A DNA stretch of 64,000 nucleotides from Urechidicola vernalis (GCF_031846385.1 NZ_JAVRHV010000009.1:1-64000), one strand, 5' to 3'; numbered from the stretch's first letter, positions 26,050-34,951 are shown. Translations and numbers: made by a program. The notes: generated by a model from the letters alone, not told the origin.

Positions 26050-26900
26050 TGACATTACAACAACTCAAACAACAATTCCATAATGTATTAAATAGTCTTT
26101 ATCCGCCAGAAGAAATAAACAGTTTTTTCTTTTTAGTTATTGAAAATGTTTTAAATCTTAAACGAATTGATTTTGCTTTAAATCCAACAACAACTATTGG
26201 CGATGATCAGACAATAAAATTGCACAAAATCGTAAAAAAACTTAAACTTGAAATTCCAATTCAATACATATTAGGTAGTACCGAGTTTTTTGGATTGACT
26301 TTTTACGTAAATAAACATGTCTTAATTCCAAGACCAGAAACGGAAGAGTTGGTAGACTGGATTATTAAATCAATTTCGCATTCTGAAATTTCCAACGCAA
26401 ATATATTAGATATCGGCACTGGAACTGGCTGTATACCCATAACATTAGCAAAAAATATATTAAATTCAAATGTTACAGCCATTGATGTATCTTCAGAAGC
26501 GCTTGCAGTAGCCAAGGAAAACGCGAGAATAAATAAGACAAATGTAAATTTTATTGAACAAGATATTTTAGCCTCGAAAACGTTTCATCAAAAATTCGAT
26601 ATAATTATCTCCAATCCTCCGTATGTAAGAGAATTGGAAAAAAAAGAAATAAAAGATAACGTTTTAAAAAACGAACCCCATTTAGCCTTATTTGTCGATA
26701 ACGAAAACCCTTTATTATTTTATAATAAAATTGCCGAATTAGCGAAAGATTCGCTTTCAGAAAACGGGGGGTTATTTTTCGAAATCAATCAATACTTGGG
26801 GCAAGAAACAATTCAATTATTAAAAGAAAAAGGATACACAAATATTGAACTTAGAAAAGACCTTAATGGAAATGATAGAATGATAAAGGCATCTTTATAA
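26049..26900 (+). CDS. prmC: Peptide chain release factor N5-glutamine methyltransferase
   Basis: A 283-residue enzyme that methylates the GGQ glutamine of release factors. The N-terminal helical domain (about 1-85) precedes PIQYILGSTEFFGLTFYVNKHVLIPRPETEELVDWII, the SAM motif ILDIGTGTGCIPI, and the catalytic NPPY in DIIISNPPYVRE. The start is taken at the ATG overlapping the previous stop (TAATG); a longer upstream reading would lie inside the acetyltransferase gene. Translationally coupled to that gene. Confidence 0.96.
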   Translation: MTLQQLKQQFHNVLNSLYPPEEINSFFFLVIENVLNLKRIDFALNPTTTIGDDQTIKLHKIVKKLKLEIPIQYILGSTEFFGLTFYVNKHVLIPRPETEELVDWIIKSISHSEISNANILDIGTGTGCIPITLAKNILNSNVTAIDVSSEALAVAKENARINKTNVNFIEQDILASKTFHQKFDIIISNPPYVRELEKKEIKDNVLKNEPHLALFVDNENPLLFYNKIAELAKDSLSENGGLFFEINQYLGQETIQLLKEKGYTNIELRKDLNGNDRMIKASL

Positions 26901-26941
26901 TATTTCACTTTTAAATTATATGTTTTTCAAAACTTTATAAA

Positions 26942-26949
26942 TAATTTTG
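26942..26949 (+). promoter_or_regulatory. -7 promoter element of the first MscS gene
   Basis: TAATTTTG matches TAnnTTTG and predicts a leader of about 20 bases before the MscS ATG at 26973. No clear -33 TTG. Confidence 0.5.
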
Positions 26950-26972
26950 TATAAATTAAAAAAAAATCAACT

Positions 26973-27791
26973 ATGATAGATTTAAATAAACTAATTGACG
27001 CCGGAACCGAACTTGTATTAACTTATACACCTAAACTTATTGGAGCAATTGCCATATGGATTATTGGTAGTTGGATTATAAAAAAATTAGTTTCCAGGTT
27101 TGTAAAAATCCTTGAAAAAGGAAAAACTGACAACTCATTAATTCCTTTTCTAAAAGGCATTATAGGCATGCTTTTAAAGGTGATGCTAGTTATCAGTGTA
27201 CTTACAATGTTAGGAATCGAAATGACTTCATTCATTGCAATTTTGGGGGCTGCTGGTTTAGCGGTAGGTATGGCACTTTCCGGAACACTTCAAAACTTTG
27301 CTGGAGGTGTTATGATTTTAATATTCAAACCTTTTAAAGCAGGCGATTATATAGACGCACAAGGCTACCAAGGAACCGTTAGCGAAATTCAGATATTCAA
27401 TACCATTTTAAAAACGCCTGATAACAAAACAATTATAATTCCTAACGGTGGATTATCTACTGGAGCTATGGTTAATTATTCTACCGAAGCATTACGAAGA
27501 GTTGATTGGACAGTTGGAATTGGATATGGAGACGATGCGGATAAAGCTAGAAGCGTGCTTATTAAAATGTGCAACGATGATAAACGAGTTCTTAAAGATC
27601 CCGAGGTTTTTGTGGGCGTATCTGCCTTAGCAGATAGTTCTGTGAATTTTGCAGTAAGAGCCTGGGTTAAATCCGAAGATTATTGGGGCGTATTCTTTGC
27701 TTTGAATGAAAACGTATATAAAACATTTGAAAATGAAGGCTTAAACATCCCATTTCCTCAAATGGATGTGCATGTACATAAAAACGATTAG
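26973..27791 (+). CDS. Small-conductance mechanosensitive channel, MscS family
   Basis: A 272-residue channel that releases solutes on hypo-osmotic shock. Three membrane segments: about 18-38 (LIGAIAIWIIGSWII), 60-85 and the pore-lining TM3 about 88-120 (ILGAAGLAVGMALSGTLQNFAGGVMILIF), with the usual Gly/Ala packing. The cytoplasmic beta domain follows with FKAGDYIDAQGYQGTVSEIQIFNTILKTPDNKTIIIPNG. Length is near the E. coli MscS. It is the first gene of a transcript with the following GNAT and patatin genes. Confidence 0.95.
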   Translation: MIDLNKLIDAGTELVLTYTPKLIGAIAIWIIGSWIIKKLVSRFVKILEKGKTDNSLIPFLKGIIGMLLKVMLVISVLTMLGIEMTSFIAILGAAGLAVGMALSGTLQNFAGGVMILIFKPFKAGDYIDAQGYQGTVSEIQIFNTILKTPDNKTIIIPNGGLSTGAMVNYSTEALRRVDWTVGIGYGDDADKARSVLIKMCNDDKRVLKDPEVFVGVSALADSSVNFAVRAWVKSEDYWGVFFALNENVYKTFENEGLNIPFPQMDVHVHKND

Positions 27792-27795
27792 CAAG

Positions 27796-28404
27796 ATGCA
27801 GCATTCCTGGCTAGAGCAAATAACATTAAAAGGAAGTAATGTTTCATTAGTTCCTTTAACTCTCTCACATAGAGCCGGGTTGCTAAATGCAGCGTCAGAT
27901 GGCGAACTATGGAATCTTTGGTTTACTTCAGTTCCTTCTGAAAAAAATATTGACAGTTATTTAGAAACTGCCCTAAACAACGGTCATATGCTTCCTTTTA
28001 CTGTTAAAGATGCGAATGGTAAAATTATTGGTAGTACGCGCTTCTGCAATTCAGAACCAAATCATTTACGACTAGAAATAGGACACACTTGGTATGCTAA
28101 ATCTACCCAGCGTACGGGAGTTAACACTGAATGCAAACTCCTGTTGCTTACCCACGCCTTTGAAGTTTTAAATTGCAATGCTGTGGAATTTAGAACTCAT
28201 TATTTTAACACTAACTCTAGAAATGCTATTGCGCGTTTGGGCGCTAAGCAAGATGGAATTCTTCGAAATCACAGAATGGACAAAGACGGAGCATTAAGAG
28301 ACACCGTAGTCTTTTCTATTTTGAAAAGTGAATGGCCTGTTGTAAAGAAGCATTTAAATTTAATTTCAATTCGTAAACTACCCATTGAACCCCGTTCATT
28401 ATGA
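27796..28404 (+). CDS. GNAT acetyltransferase, RimJ/RimL-like
   Basis: A 202-residue protein starting MQHSWLEQITLKGSNVSLVPL; an in-frame upstream extension would overlap mscS and is less likely. GKIIGSTRFCNSEPNHLRLEIGHTWYAKSTQRTGVNTECKLLLLTHAFE is typical of the RimJ/RimL-like group, followed by NSRNAIARLGAKQDGILRNHR. Substrate unknown. It starts 4 bases after mscS and overlaps the patatin gene as ATGA. Confidence 0.88.
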   Translation: MQHSWLEQITLKGSNVSLVPLTLSHRAGLLNAASDGELWNLWFTSVPSEKNIDSYLETALNNGHMLPFTVKDANGKIIGSTRFCNSEPNHLRLEIGHTWYAKSTQRTGVNTECKLLLLTHAFEVLNCNAVEFRTHYFNTNSRNAIARLGAKQDGILRNHRMDKDGALRDTVVFSILKSEWPVVKKHLNLISIRKLPIEPRSL

Positions 28405-30740
28405 AAAAATATTTACTACTTATTCCTTCTATTCTCTTCTGTCTTTCAATCATTCAACTACATGCTCAAGATGAAAAACCAAAAGTAGCCCTTGTATTAA
28501 GTGGTGGTGGTGCCAAGGGTGTTGCACACATTCCATTATTACAAACATTAGATTCTCTTGGAATAGTACCAGATATTATAATCGGAACAAGCATGGGAGG
28601 TGTTGTTGGAGGTTTTTATGCTGCTGGTTATTCCGGTGACAGCATAGCTAATATTGCTCAAAATGCAAATTGGACAGAATTGCTAGGTGGAGACATTTCT
28701 CTTAACGATGTTAGTATGGAAGAAAAAAGTGAATTTAAGAGACACTTAATTGACTTCGACATAGTAAAGGGTAAACCAAAATTGAATTCAGGATTATTAA
28801 AAGATCAAAAATTAAGAGAATTTATTTCATTACATACATTCCCTGTTTATAACATTAGAGATTTTGACAATTTCCCGATTCCATATAGAGCAATGACAAC
28901 AGATATTGTAAACGGTAAAGAAATTCTTTTAGACAAAGGCTCTCTTAGTTTAGCGATTAGAGCGACAATGTCTATACCTGCAGTATTTCAACCTGTACCA
29001 TACGAAAACACCTTATTAGTAGATGGAGGTGTTATGAATAATTTTCCGGTGGATGTAGCAAAACAAATGGGATATGACTTTATTATTGGAAGTGATGTTG
29101 GTGGCGGCCTTCAATCAAAAGAAAAACTTCAAAGTATTTCCGCACAATTATTTCAAGCTGCGATGCTAACTAGTAATTTAAAAAATGACGACAACCGAGC
29201 GAACTGTGATATTCTGATCGATCATATGCCCAATCTAACTTATTCTACTGGAGACTTTGTGAATGCTCCTGAAATTTTTATTCAAGGAAAAATTGGAACA
29301 AACCTTCAATTAGATAAACTAACGGCATTAGCAAATACTCTTAAAACATATCCCCAAAGAAAACATAAACTTCCAGAAACGGAAAAAGAAATAATCTTGG
29401 ACAGTATTATTTACCAAAATATAAGTGACGCAAATCTTGATCTTGTAAAAGCAAGAACCGACCTTAAAGAAGGAGAAAAATATACTACACAAGATATCAT
29501 AAATGGAATAGACAAAGGGATGGGAACAAACCTCTTTAACCAAATTACTTTTGACGGAGGGAATAATAACGGTAAAAAAGAATTAAAACTTACGGGTGAT
29601 GAACGTTCACAAAATATAATAAAAGGCTCTTTGCATTATGACACGTATAGAGGGGTCGGTCTTTTAGTCAATTACACTGGAAGAAATATAATTGGAAAAT
29701 CTTCTCGCATATTGGCAACTGTAGACATTGCCGAACAACCCAGATTTAGATTACAATATCAGAAACAATTTGGCAAAAAGAAGTCCTGGTGGTGGAGGTC
29801 TGAATTTTTAGGCGAATTTTTAGATCAAAAATTCTATTTGGAAGGCGAATTTGCGGATGATATGAATTCGAGATTTTTTCAATATAACAATCAAATAAAT
29901 AAGAACTTAAATTCTCATCATAGTTATATTGGATTAGAGTTAAGTTTTGAAAGTAGTCATTTAGACCCTAAAATTAATCCAGATATAAATAATAACACTT
30001 TAAATTTAAGACATTATAATTTCAATAATTTTGAATTTGGATTTAATTATGTCTTCAATAAAATGAATACTGTGTTCTTTCCAACTTCGGGCTCATATTT
30101 TAAAGCAGGTCTGCATCGTTCCGTTATTAATGAAGTGGATGCGGAATTTGTAGATATTGACGAACCTTTTCCAGGAGACGACTTGATTGTTAAAGGCTCT
30201 ACAAACGATTTTACTAAAATAAATTTTGATTTCGAGAAACGACTATTTATTTCTGAAAAGGCCACAGGTATTATTGGAGCCAATGCAGCATTTATTATTC
30301 AAGACGAGTTAAAGCAAGATGATTTAGAATTTTCCGTTTATGGCTATTCTGGCGCATATTCAATAGGAGGAACAGTAGTAAGCCCAAGAAAAAGTTCTTA
30401 CACTTTCCCTGGATTCCATGAAGATGAACTCTTTTTTAGTCAAATGATGCGCTTAAATCTAGGGCTTCAAGTCAACCCTTTTTCTAAATTTTACTTTACA
30501 CCGCATGTAAATTTAGCAACCGTTGGATTCAATGATTTTGATGAATATATAGATAATGCATTATCTCCAAAAGGAAATTGGTCTGAATCCACTGATCCAA
30601 GTGGAATTTTTTCAACAGGAATCAATTTTGCGTATCATTCACTTTTAGGACCCGTTAACTTTGACGTTTCCTATGTTAATGATATTAATAAAGTCCGTGT
30701 GTTTTTTAGTGTTGGAATCTTATTTAATAGATCTAACTAA
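28401..30740 (+). CDS. Patatin-like phospholipase with outer-membrane barrel
   Basis: A 779-residue exported protein. A signal peptide (LLLIPSILFCLSIIQLHAQ) leads into a patatin domain with the oxyanion motif GGGAKG (about 35-40), nucleophile Ser64 in GTSMGG and the Asp of VDGGVMNNFPVD. About residues 330-400 form a linker that may be POTRA-like. The C-terminal part, from about 400, is a BamA/TamA-like beta-barrel ending VRVFFSVGILFNRSN. This architecture is that of PlpD-type type Vd proteins, which display or release a lipase across the outer membrane. Start overlaps the preceding gene by 4 bases. Confidence 0.92.
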   Translation: MKKYLLLIPSILFCLSIIQLHAQDEKPKVALVLSGGGAKGVAHIPLLQTLDSLGIVPDIIIGTSMGGVVGGFYAAGYSGDSIANIAQNANWTELLGGDISLNDVSMEEKSEFKRHLIDFDIVKGKPKLNSGLLKDQKLREFISLHTFPVYNIRDFDNFPIPYRAMTTDIVNGKEILLDKGSLSLAIRATMSIPAVFQPVPYENTLLVDGGVMNNFPVDVAKQMGYDFIIGSDVGGGLQSKEKLQSISAQLFQAAMLTSNLKNDDNRANCDILIDHMPNLTYSTGDFVNAPEIFIQGKIGTNLQLDKLTALANTLKTYPQRKHKLPETEKEIILDSIIYQNISDANLDLVKARTDLKEGEKYTTQDIINGIDKGMGTNLFNQITFDGGNNNGKKELKLTGDERSQNIIKGSLHYDTYRGVGLLVNYTGRNIIGKSSRILATVDIAEQPRFRLQYQKQFGKKKSWWWRSEFLGEFLDQKFYLEGEFADDMNSRFFQYNNQINKNLNSHHSYIGLELSFESSHLDPKINPDINNNTLNLRHYNFNNFEFGFNYVFNKMNTVFFPTSGSYFKAGLHRSVINEVDAEFVDIDEPFPGDDLIVKGSTNDFTKINFDFEKRLFISEKATGIIGANAAFIIQDELKQDDLEFSVYGYSGAYSIGGTVVSPRKSSYTFPGFHEDELFFSQMMRLNLGLQVNPFSKFYFTPHVNLATVGFNDFDEYIDNALSPKGNWSESTDPSGIFSTGINFAYHSLLGPVNFDVSYVNDINKVRVFFSVGILFNRSN

Positions 30741-30762
30741 AATTTCTAATTCTATTCTTTAT

Positions 30763-30792
30763 TTGCAAACTGCATTAAACAAGTTATCTTTG
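30763..30792 (+). promoter_or_regulatory. Promoter of trmD, predicting a leaderless mRNA
   Basis: -33 TTG (30763-30765), 19-base spacer, -7 TATCTTTG (30785-30792), both at consensus. The last G lies 6 bases before the A of the trmD ATG, so transcription should start at, or a base or two before, the start codon. Confidence 0.75.
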
Positions 30793-30797
30793 CACCT

Positions 30798-31475
30798 ATG
30801 CGAATTGACATCATTACCGTTTCTCCTGGCCTATTGCAAAGCCCATTTGAACATTCCATTTTAAAACGCGCCATTAATAAAGGACTTGTAGAGGTTCATT
30901 TTCATGATTTACGCAAATACGCCATCAATAAATATGGCAAAATAGACGACTATCAATTTGGTGGTGGGGCTGGTATGGTACTAATGATTGAACCAATTGA
31001 CAAATGCATTTCAGAGTTACAGAGTGAGCGAACCTATGACGAGATATTGTATATGACTCCTGATGCACCAGTATTAAATCAGGCCATTGCAAACAATTTA
31101 TCTCTAAAACAGAACATTATCATTCTTACCGGCCATTATAAAGGAGTGGATCAACGAGTTCGAGATAAGTTTGTAACAAAAGAAATTTCTATAGGAGATT
31201 ACGTTTTAAGTGGAGGTGAATTAGCGGCAGCTGTTGTTTGCGATGCGGTCATTAGACTTATCCCTGGTGTTATTGGAGATGAAACTTCTGCCTTAACCGA
31301 TTCTTTTCAAGATAATTTATTAAGTCCACCTGTATATACACGTCCGGCTGTGTACGATGGCATGGAAGTTCCCAAAATATTATTGTCTGGAAATTTTCCT
31401 AAAATAGATGAATGGCGCGCGGAAAAAGCCTACGAGCACACAAAGAATATCCGCCCAGATTTATTAGAGGATTAA
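30798..31475 (+). CDS. trmD: tRNA (guanine-37-N1)-methyltransferase
   Basis: A 225-residue SPOUT methyltransferase that makes m1G37 in tRNAs and prevents frameshifting. It begins MRIDIITVSPGLLQSPF; YQFGGGAGMVLMIEPI and the knot region ISIGDYVLSGGELAAAVVCDAVIRLIPGVIG are diagnostic, followed by LSPPVYTRPAVYDGMEVP. Normal length. It lies next to rplS as in many bacteria, but each gene has its own consensus promoter. A 6-bp hairpin (AACCTA/TAGGTT, 31480-31495) without a T run follows it. Confidence 0.97.
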   Translation: MRIDIITVSPGLLQSPFEHSILKRAINKGLVEVHFHDLRKYAINKYGKIDDYQFGGGAGMVLMIEPIDKCISELQSERTYDEILYMTPDAPVLNQAIANNLSLKQNIIILTGHYKGVDQRVRDKFVTKEISIGDYVLSGGELAAAVVCDAVIRLIPGVIGDETSALTDSFQDNLLSPPVYTRPAVYDGMEVPKILLSGNFPKIDEWRAEKAYEHTKNIRPDLLED

Positions 31476-31537
31476 TAACAACCTAAAAATAGGTTAATTG
31501 GCCTAAAATCAAGGATTAAAAAAACTAAAACTTATTT

Positions 31538-31567
31538 TTGCGTAACAAAACAAATTCCCTACATTTG
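31538..31567 (+). promoter_or_regulatory. Promoter of rplS
   Basis: -33 TTG (31538-31540) and -7 TACATTTG (31560-31567) with a 19-base spacer, an excellent match to the Bacteroidota housekeeping promoter. The predicted transcription start is near 31571-31572, giving a leader of nearly 70 bases. Confidence 0.85.
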
Positions 31568-31574
31568 CACACGC

Positions 31575-31612
31575 AAAATCAACCGCTGACGAAAATCGTG
31601 AATGTTGGTTTT
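31575..31612 (+). promoter_or_regulatory. Structured 5' leader of rplS (candidate L19 autoregulatory element)
   Basis: Directly after the predicted transcription start, AAAATCAAC (31575-31583) pairs with GTTGGTTTT (31604-31612) over 9 bp with one G-U. Inside it ACGA (31589-31592) pairs with TCGT (31596-31599) around an AAA loop. Such a two-tier hairpin before a ribosomal-protein gene suggests binding by L19 itself, as in other ribosomal-protein leaders (inference). Confidence 0.6.
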
Positions 31613-31638
31613 CTTACAACCATTATAAAAAAATAAAA

Positions 31639-31989
31639 ATGGCAGATTTAGTAAAGTTCGTACAAGACGAGTTTGTAACAAAAAACGAATTTCCTGAGTT
31701 TTCAGCAGGTGACACTATAACAGTGTATTACGAAATTAGAGAGGGAGATAAAAAACGTACACAGTTCTTTAGAGGTACTGTAATTCAACGTAAAGGTTCT
31801 GGTTCTTCAGAAACTTTTACAATCAGAAAAATGTCTGGAACAGTTGGAGTTGAGCGTATTTTCCCAATTAACTTACCAGCGATCCAAAAGATTGAAGTGA
31901 ATAAGCAAGGTAAAGTAAGAAGAGCACGTATCTATTACTTTAGAGAACTTACAGGTAAGAAAGCAAGAATCAAAGAAGTTAGAAGATAA
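31639..31989 (+). CDS. rplS: Ribosomal protein L19
   Basis: A 116-residue large-subunit protein at the 30S-50S interface. FPEFSAGDTITVYYEIREGDKKRTQFFRGTVI, GSSETFTIRKMSGTVGVERIFPI and VRRARIYYFRELTGKKARIKE are family signatures. Normal length. It has its own promoter and a hairpin-bearing leader, and a strong terminator follows. Confidence 0.98.
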   Translation: MADLVKFVQDEFVTKNEFPEFSAGDTITVYYEIREGDKKRTQFFRGTVIQRKGSGSSETFTIRKMSGTVGVERIFPINLPAIQKIEVNKQGKVRRARIYYFRELTGKKARIKEVRR

Positions 31990-32012
31990 TAAACTAACAT
32001 CAAAAAGTTTAG

Positions 32013-32043
32013 ATCCCGATTTGCAATGCAAATCGGGATTTTT
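32013..32043 (+). terminator. Intrinsic terminator of rplS
   Basis: A perfect 12-bp stem (ATCCCGATTTGC / GCAAATCGGGAT, loop AAT) followed by TTTTT, 23 bases after the rplS stop. Confidence 0.93.
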
Positions 32044-32106
32044 AGTTTGTAAACATTTGTTAATAAACCCCGTTTATATCTTGTTGAGAACTAAACACAT
32101 GAATTT

Positions 32107-32138
32107 TTGGAAATTATTTAACGCATCTTATATATTTG
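32107..32138 (+). promoter_or_regulatory. Promoter of the candidate non-coding RNA
   Basis: -33 TTG within TTTTTGG (TTG 32107-32109), 21-base spacer, and -7 TATATTTG (32131-32138), an exact TAnnTTTG match. No plausible protein gene follows, which points to a transcript starting near 32143. Confidence 0.65.
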
Positions 32139-32142
32139 TAAC

Positions 32143-32579
32143 AAGAAATAACGGAGAAGTGTATTCAAAGTTATTCTTAAATGTTCTTGAACATCGTCTT
32201 TTAAATTTAGTAAAAGTATAGTCTATAAAGTATTTAGCATACCATTAGAGAATATATGAATTTAGAAGGCTGTTGGATAAAAGTGCTTAAAACGAGTAAT
32301 GCTTATTAAAGGGTTACAACAAAGTTTTAGCATGGGATTCAGCAATCGGAGAAACGAAGTAACAAAAGGTTATTTTGGATTGGTTGACATTGAAGTAGCA
32401 AGTTCATGTATATCACTATAGAGGGGTTTAGAAATAAACAATCGTTGGGGATTTGAGCGGTGAAAGTTTACGATGAAAAAATTTCTAGGTGTGATACGAA
32501 AGTAGCACATATGTTGTAGAATGACTCCAGCAAAAAGCCATAGTAAACGAGCAGTCCTTTATTATGGCTTTTGTTTTTT
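32143..32579 (+). ncRNA. Candidate structured non-coding RNA, unrecognised family
   Basis: A region of about 437 bases without a credible protein gene, bounded by a consensus promoter and a strong terminator. It holds a series of RNA-like helices: GTTAC/GTAAC (32313-32317 with 32359-32363), CAAAA/TTTTG (32363-32377), ACAT-t-GAA/TTC-ATGT (32387-32409), GTTTA-GAAA-TAAAC (32426-32439), ATCGT/ACGAT (32441-32445 with 32470-32474) and TGTGATAC-GAAA-GTAGCACA (32490-32509, one A-G mismatch). Two have GNRA tetraloops. GCT and GGA near 32269-32277 can pair with TCCAGC at 32526-32531 to close the core. The hallmarks of RNase P RNA and tmRNA were looked for and not found; a 6S-like RNA remains possible. 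Confidence 0.6.
32533..32579 (+). terminator. Intrinsic terminator of the candidate RNA
   Basis: AAAAGCCATA (32533-32542) pairs with TATGGCTTTT (32563-32572); the stem extends inward by GTAAA with TTTAT to about 15 bp, with a 10-base loop. G and six T follow. Confidence 0.88.
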
Positions 32580-32675
32580 GCTCTTCTCACAAAAAAAACA
32601 TTGAAATTTTTAAACATCATCAATAAAACAATCAATTAATCCTTAATTCAAACTAAAAATTTAATGATTAATCCG

Positions 32676-32683
32676 TAAATTTG
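32676..32683 (+). promoter_or_regulatory. -7 promoter element of icd
   Basis: TAAATTTG matches TAnnTTTG and predicts a leader of about 20 bases before the ATG at 32708. The TTG in this box is in frame with icd but should be promoter DNA, which settles the start choice. Confidence 0.65.
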
Positions 32684-32707
32684 CTCGCCACAAAAATTTA
32701 TCATAAC

Positions 32708-34933
32708 ATGACGAGCAATAAATCAATCATAAACTACACCATTACAGATGAAGCTCCTGCATTAGCAACACATTCTTGGTTGCCAATTGTTCAAGGTTTT
32801 ACAAAAACTGCAAACATAGAAGTACAAACTAAAAATATTTCTCTTGCTTCTAGAATATTAGCAAATTTTCCTGAAAATTTGAGTAAAGATCAAAAGCAAG
32901 AAGATGCCTTGACTGAACTTGGTGCATTGGCTAAAAGCGCTGAAGCTAACATTATTAAACTGCCAAATATCAGTGCTTCATTGCCTCAATTAAATGCTAC
33001 AATTGCAGAATTACAAGCAAAAGGGTTCGATATCCCATCTTATCCAGAAGGTAACTCTGATAGTGACAAAGAAATTAAAGGACGTTATGCAAAAGTTTTA
33101 GGAAGTGCAGTAAACCCTGTTTTACGTGAAGGAAACTCGGATCGTAGAGCTCCGAAACCTGTTAAGGAGTTCGCAAGAAAAAATCCTCATAGTATGGGAG
33201 TTTGGAGTTCAGACTCACAATCTCATGTGGCTACAATGGGTGAAAACGATTTTGCTTCAAACGAAAAATCTACAACTGTTACAAATACTACGACCGTTAG
33301 TATATTACATACAGACACCCAAGGAAATACTACAACTTTAAAATCAGAAGTTACTTTACTAAATGGTGAAATTATTGATTCTACGGCGTTGAGTAAAAAG
33401 GCCTTAGTATCTTTTATCGAAAAGGAAATTGCAGATGCAAAAGCAAATGGAATCTTGTTTTCATTGCACATGAAAGCAACTATGATGAAAGTATCAGACC
33501 CTATTATTTTTGGTCATGTGGTAAAAACTTTTTTCAAAGATGTTTTTGAAAAACACGGAGACACTTTAGCATCAATTGGTGCCAATCCAAACAATGGTTT
33601 AGGAAATATCTTGAAACAATTAGGAGATTTACCTGCAGATAAAGAAGCTGAAATTAAAGCAGACATACAAGCGTGTATTGATAATGGACCTGCATTAGCA
33701 ATGGTGAATTCTGACAAGGGAATTACCAACTTACATGTACCAAGTGATGTAATTATTGATGCCTCTATGCCAGCAATGATTCGTAATTCAGGACAAATGT
33801 GGAATGCTAATGGAGAATCTCAAGATACAAAAGCAGTCATTCCTGATAGTTCTTATGCTGGCGTTTATCAATCCACTATTGATTTTTGTAAGAAACATGG
33901 CGCTTTTGACCCAACAACGATGGGATCTGTTTCTAACGTAGGTTTGATGGCTCAAAAAGCAGAAGAATACGGAAGTCATGATAAAACTTTTGAAATTGCT
34001 ACGGAAGGAGTTGTTAAAGTTGTAAATGAAGAAGGAAATACTTTATTAGAACACAATGTTGAGGCTGGTGATATCTGGAGAGCATGTCAAACTAAAGATT
34101 TACCAATTCAAGATTGGGTAAAACTAGCAGTAAACCGAGCGAGAGCAACAAATACTCCAGCTATTTTCTGGTTAGATAAAAATAGAGCACATGATGCTGA
34201 ATTGATTAAAAAAGTAAACACCTATTTACCAAATCATGATACAACTGGTTTAGATATTAGAATTTTATCTCCTGTTGACGCAACTGAATTCTCTTTAGAT
34301 CGAATTAAAGATGGTCTAGATACTATTTCTGTTACAGGTAATGTATTACGTGATTACAACACTGACCTCTTCCCTATTTTAGAAGTTGGGACAAGTGCAA
34401 AAATGTTATCAATAGTACCATTAATGAATGGAGGTGGTTTGTTTGAAACAGGTGCGGGTGGATCTGCTCCAAAGCACGTTCAACAATTTGTTGAAGAAAA
34501 TCATTTGCGTTGGGATTCTTTAGGTGAATTTTTAGCATTGGCCGTTTCATTAGAGCATTTTGCTGAAAAGAACGGAAATGACAAAGCGCAAATTTTAGCG
34601 GACACTTTAGATGAAGCCACTATTAAATTATTAGATACTGATAAGTCTCCGTCTAGAAAAGTAAATGAGATAGACAACAGAGGGAGTCATTTTTATATGG
34701 CATTGTATTGGGCCGAAGCATTAGCAAATCAAAATGAAAATGAGGAATTAAAAGCAATATTTACACCTTTAGCTGAAACCCTAAAAGCGAATGAGGCAAC
34801 TATTGCTCAAGAATTGTTAGCCACTCAAGGAAATGAAGTTGAACTAGAAGGGTACTATTTCCCAAGTGATTCAAAAGCAAGTGCAGCAATGAGACCTAGT
34901 GCAACATTAAATAATACGATTGATAATTTTTAA
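32708..34933 (+). CDS. icd: Isocitrate dehydrogenase, monomeric NADP-dependent
   Basis: A 741-residue monomeric IDH that oxidises isocitrate to 2-oxoglutarate in the TCA cycle with NADP. It begins IINYTITDEAPALATHSWLPIVQGF; AEYGSHDKTFEI, GNVLRDYNTDLFPILEVGTSAKMLSIVPLMNGGGLFETGAGGSAPKHV and REGNSDRRAPKPVKEFA are signature stretches. Length is that of the family. An in-frame TTG nine codons upstream lies in the -7 box and is rejected as start. It has its own promoter and a strong terminator, so it is monocistronic. The candidate RNA gene lies just upstream on the same strand. Confidence 0.97.
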   Translation: MTSNKSIINYTITDEAPALATHSWLPIVQGFTKTANIEVQTKNISLASRILANFPENLSKDQKQEDALTELGALAKSAEANIIKLPNISASLPQLNATIAELQAKGFDIPSYPEGNSDSDKEIKGRYAKVLGSAVNPVLREGNSDRRAPKPVKEFARKNPHSMGVWSSDSQSHVATMGENDFASNEKSTTVTNTTTVSILHTDTQGNTTTLKSEVTLLNGEIIDSTALSKKALVSFIEKEIADAKANGILFSLHMKATMMKVSDPIIFGHVVKTFFKDVFEKHGDTLASIGANPNNGLGNILKQLGDLPADKEAEIKADIQACIDNGPALAMVNSDKGITNLHVPSDVIIDASMPAMIRNSGQMWNANGESQDTKAVIPDSSYAGVYQSTIDFCKKHGAFDPTTMGSVSNVGLMAQKAEEYGSHDKTFEIATEGVVKVVNEEGNTLLEHNVEAGDIWRACQTKDLPIQDWVKLAVNRARATNTPAIFWLDKNRAHDAELIKKVNTYLPNHDTTGLDIRILSPVDATEFSLDRIKDGLDTISVTGNVLRDYNTDLFPILEVGTSAKMLSIVPLMNGGGLFETGAGGSAPKHVQQFVEENHLRWDSLGEFLALAVSLEHFAEKNGNDKAQILADTLDEATIKLLDTDKSPSRKVNEIDNRGSHFYMALYWAEALANQNENEELKAIFTPLAETLKANEATIAQELLATQGNEVELEGYYFPSDSKASAAMRPSATLNNTIDNF

Positions 34934-34951
34934 TCGTTACTTAAATAAACT

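Noticed and set aside
31480..31495. Terminator after trmD (AACCTA/TAGGTT hairpin)
   Set aside because: The stem has 6 bp and no T run follows, so it does not qualify as an intrinsic terminator.
32021..32221. Open frame after rplS, including a 40-residue ATG-started part from 32099
   Set aside because: It overlaps the rplS terminator and the candidate RNA promoter, has no recognisable motif, and its ATG lies upstream of the predicted transcription start.
32143..32579. RNase P RNA or tmRNA
   Set aside because: The GAGGAAAGTCC and ACAGAA motifs of RNase P RNA, and the tRNA-like ends and ALAA tag reading frame of tmRNA, were looked for and not found.
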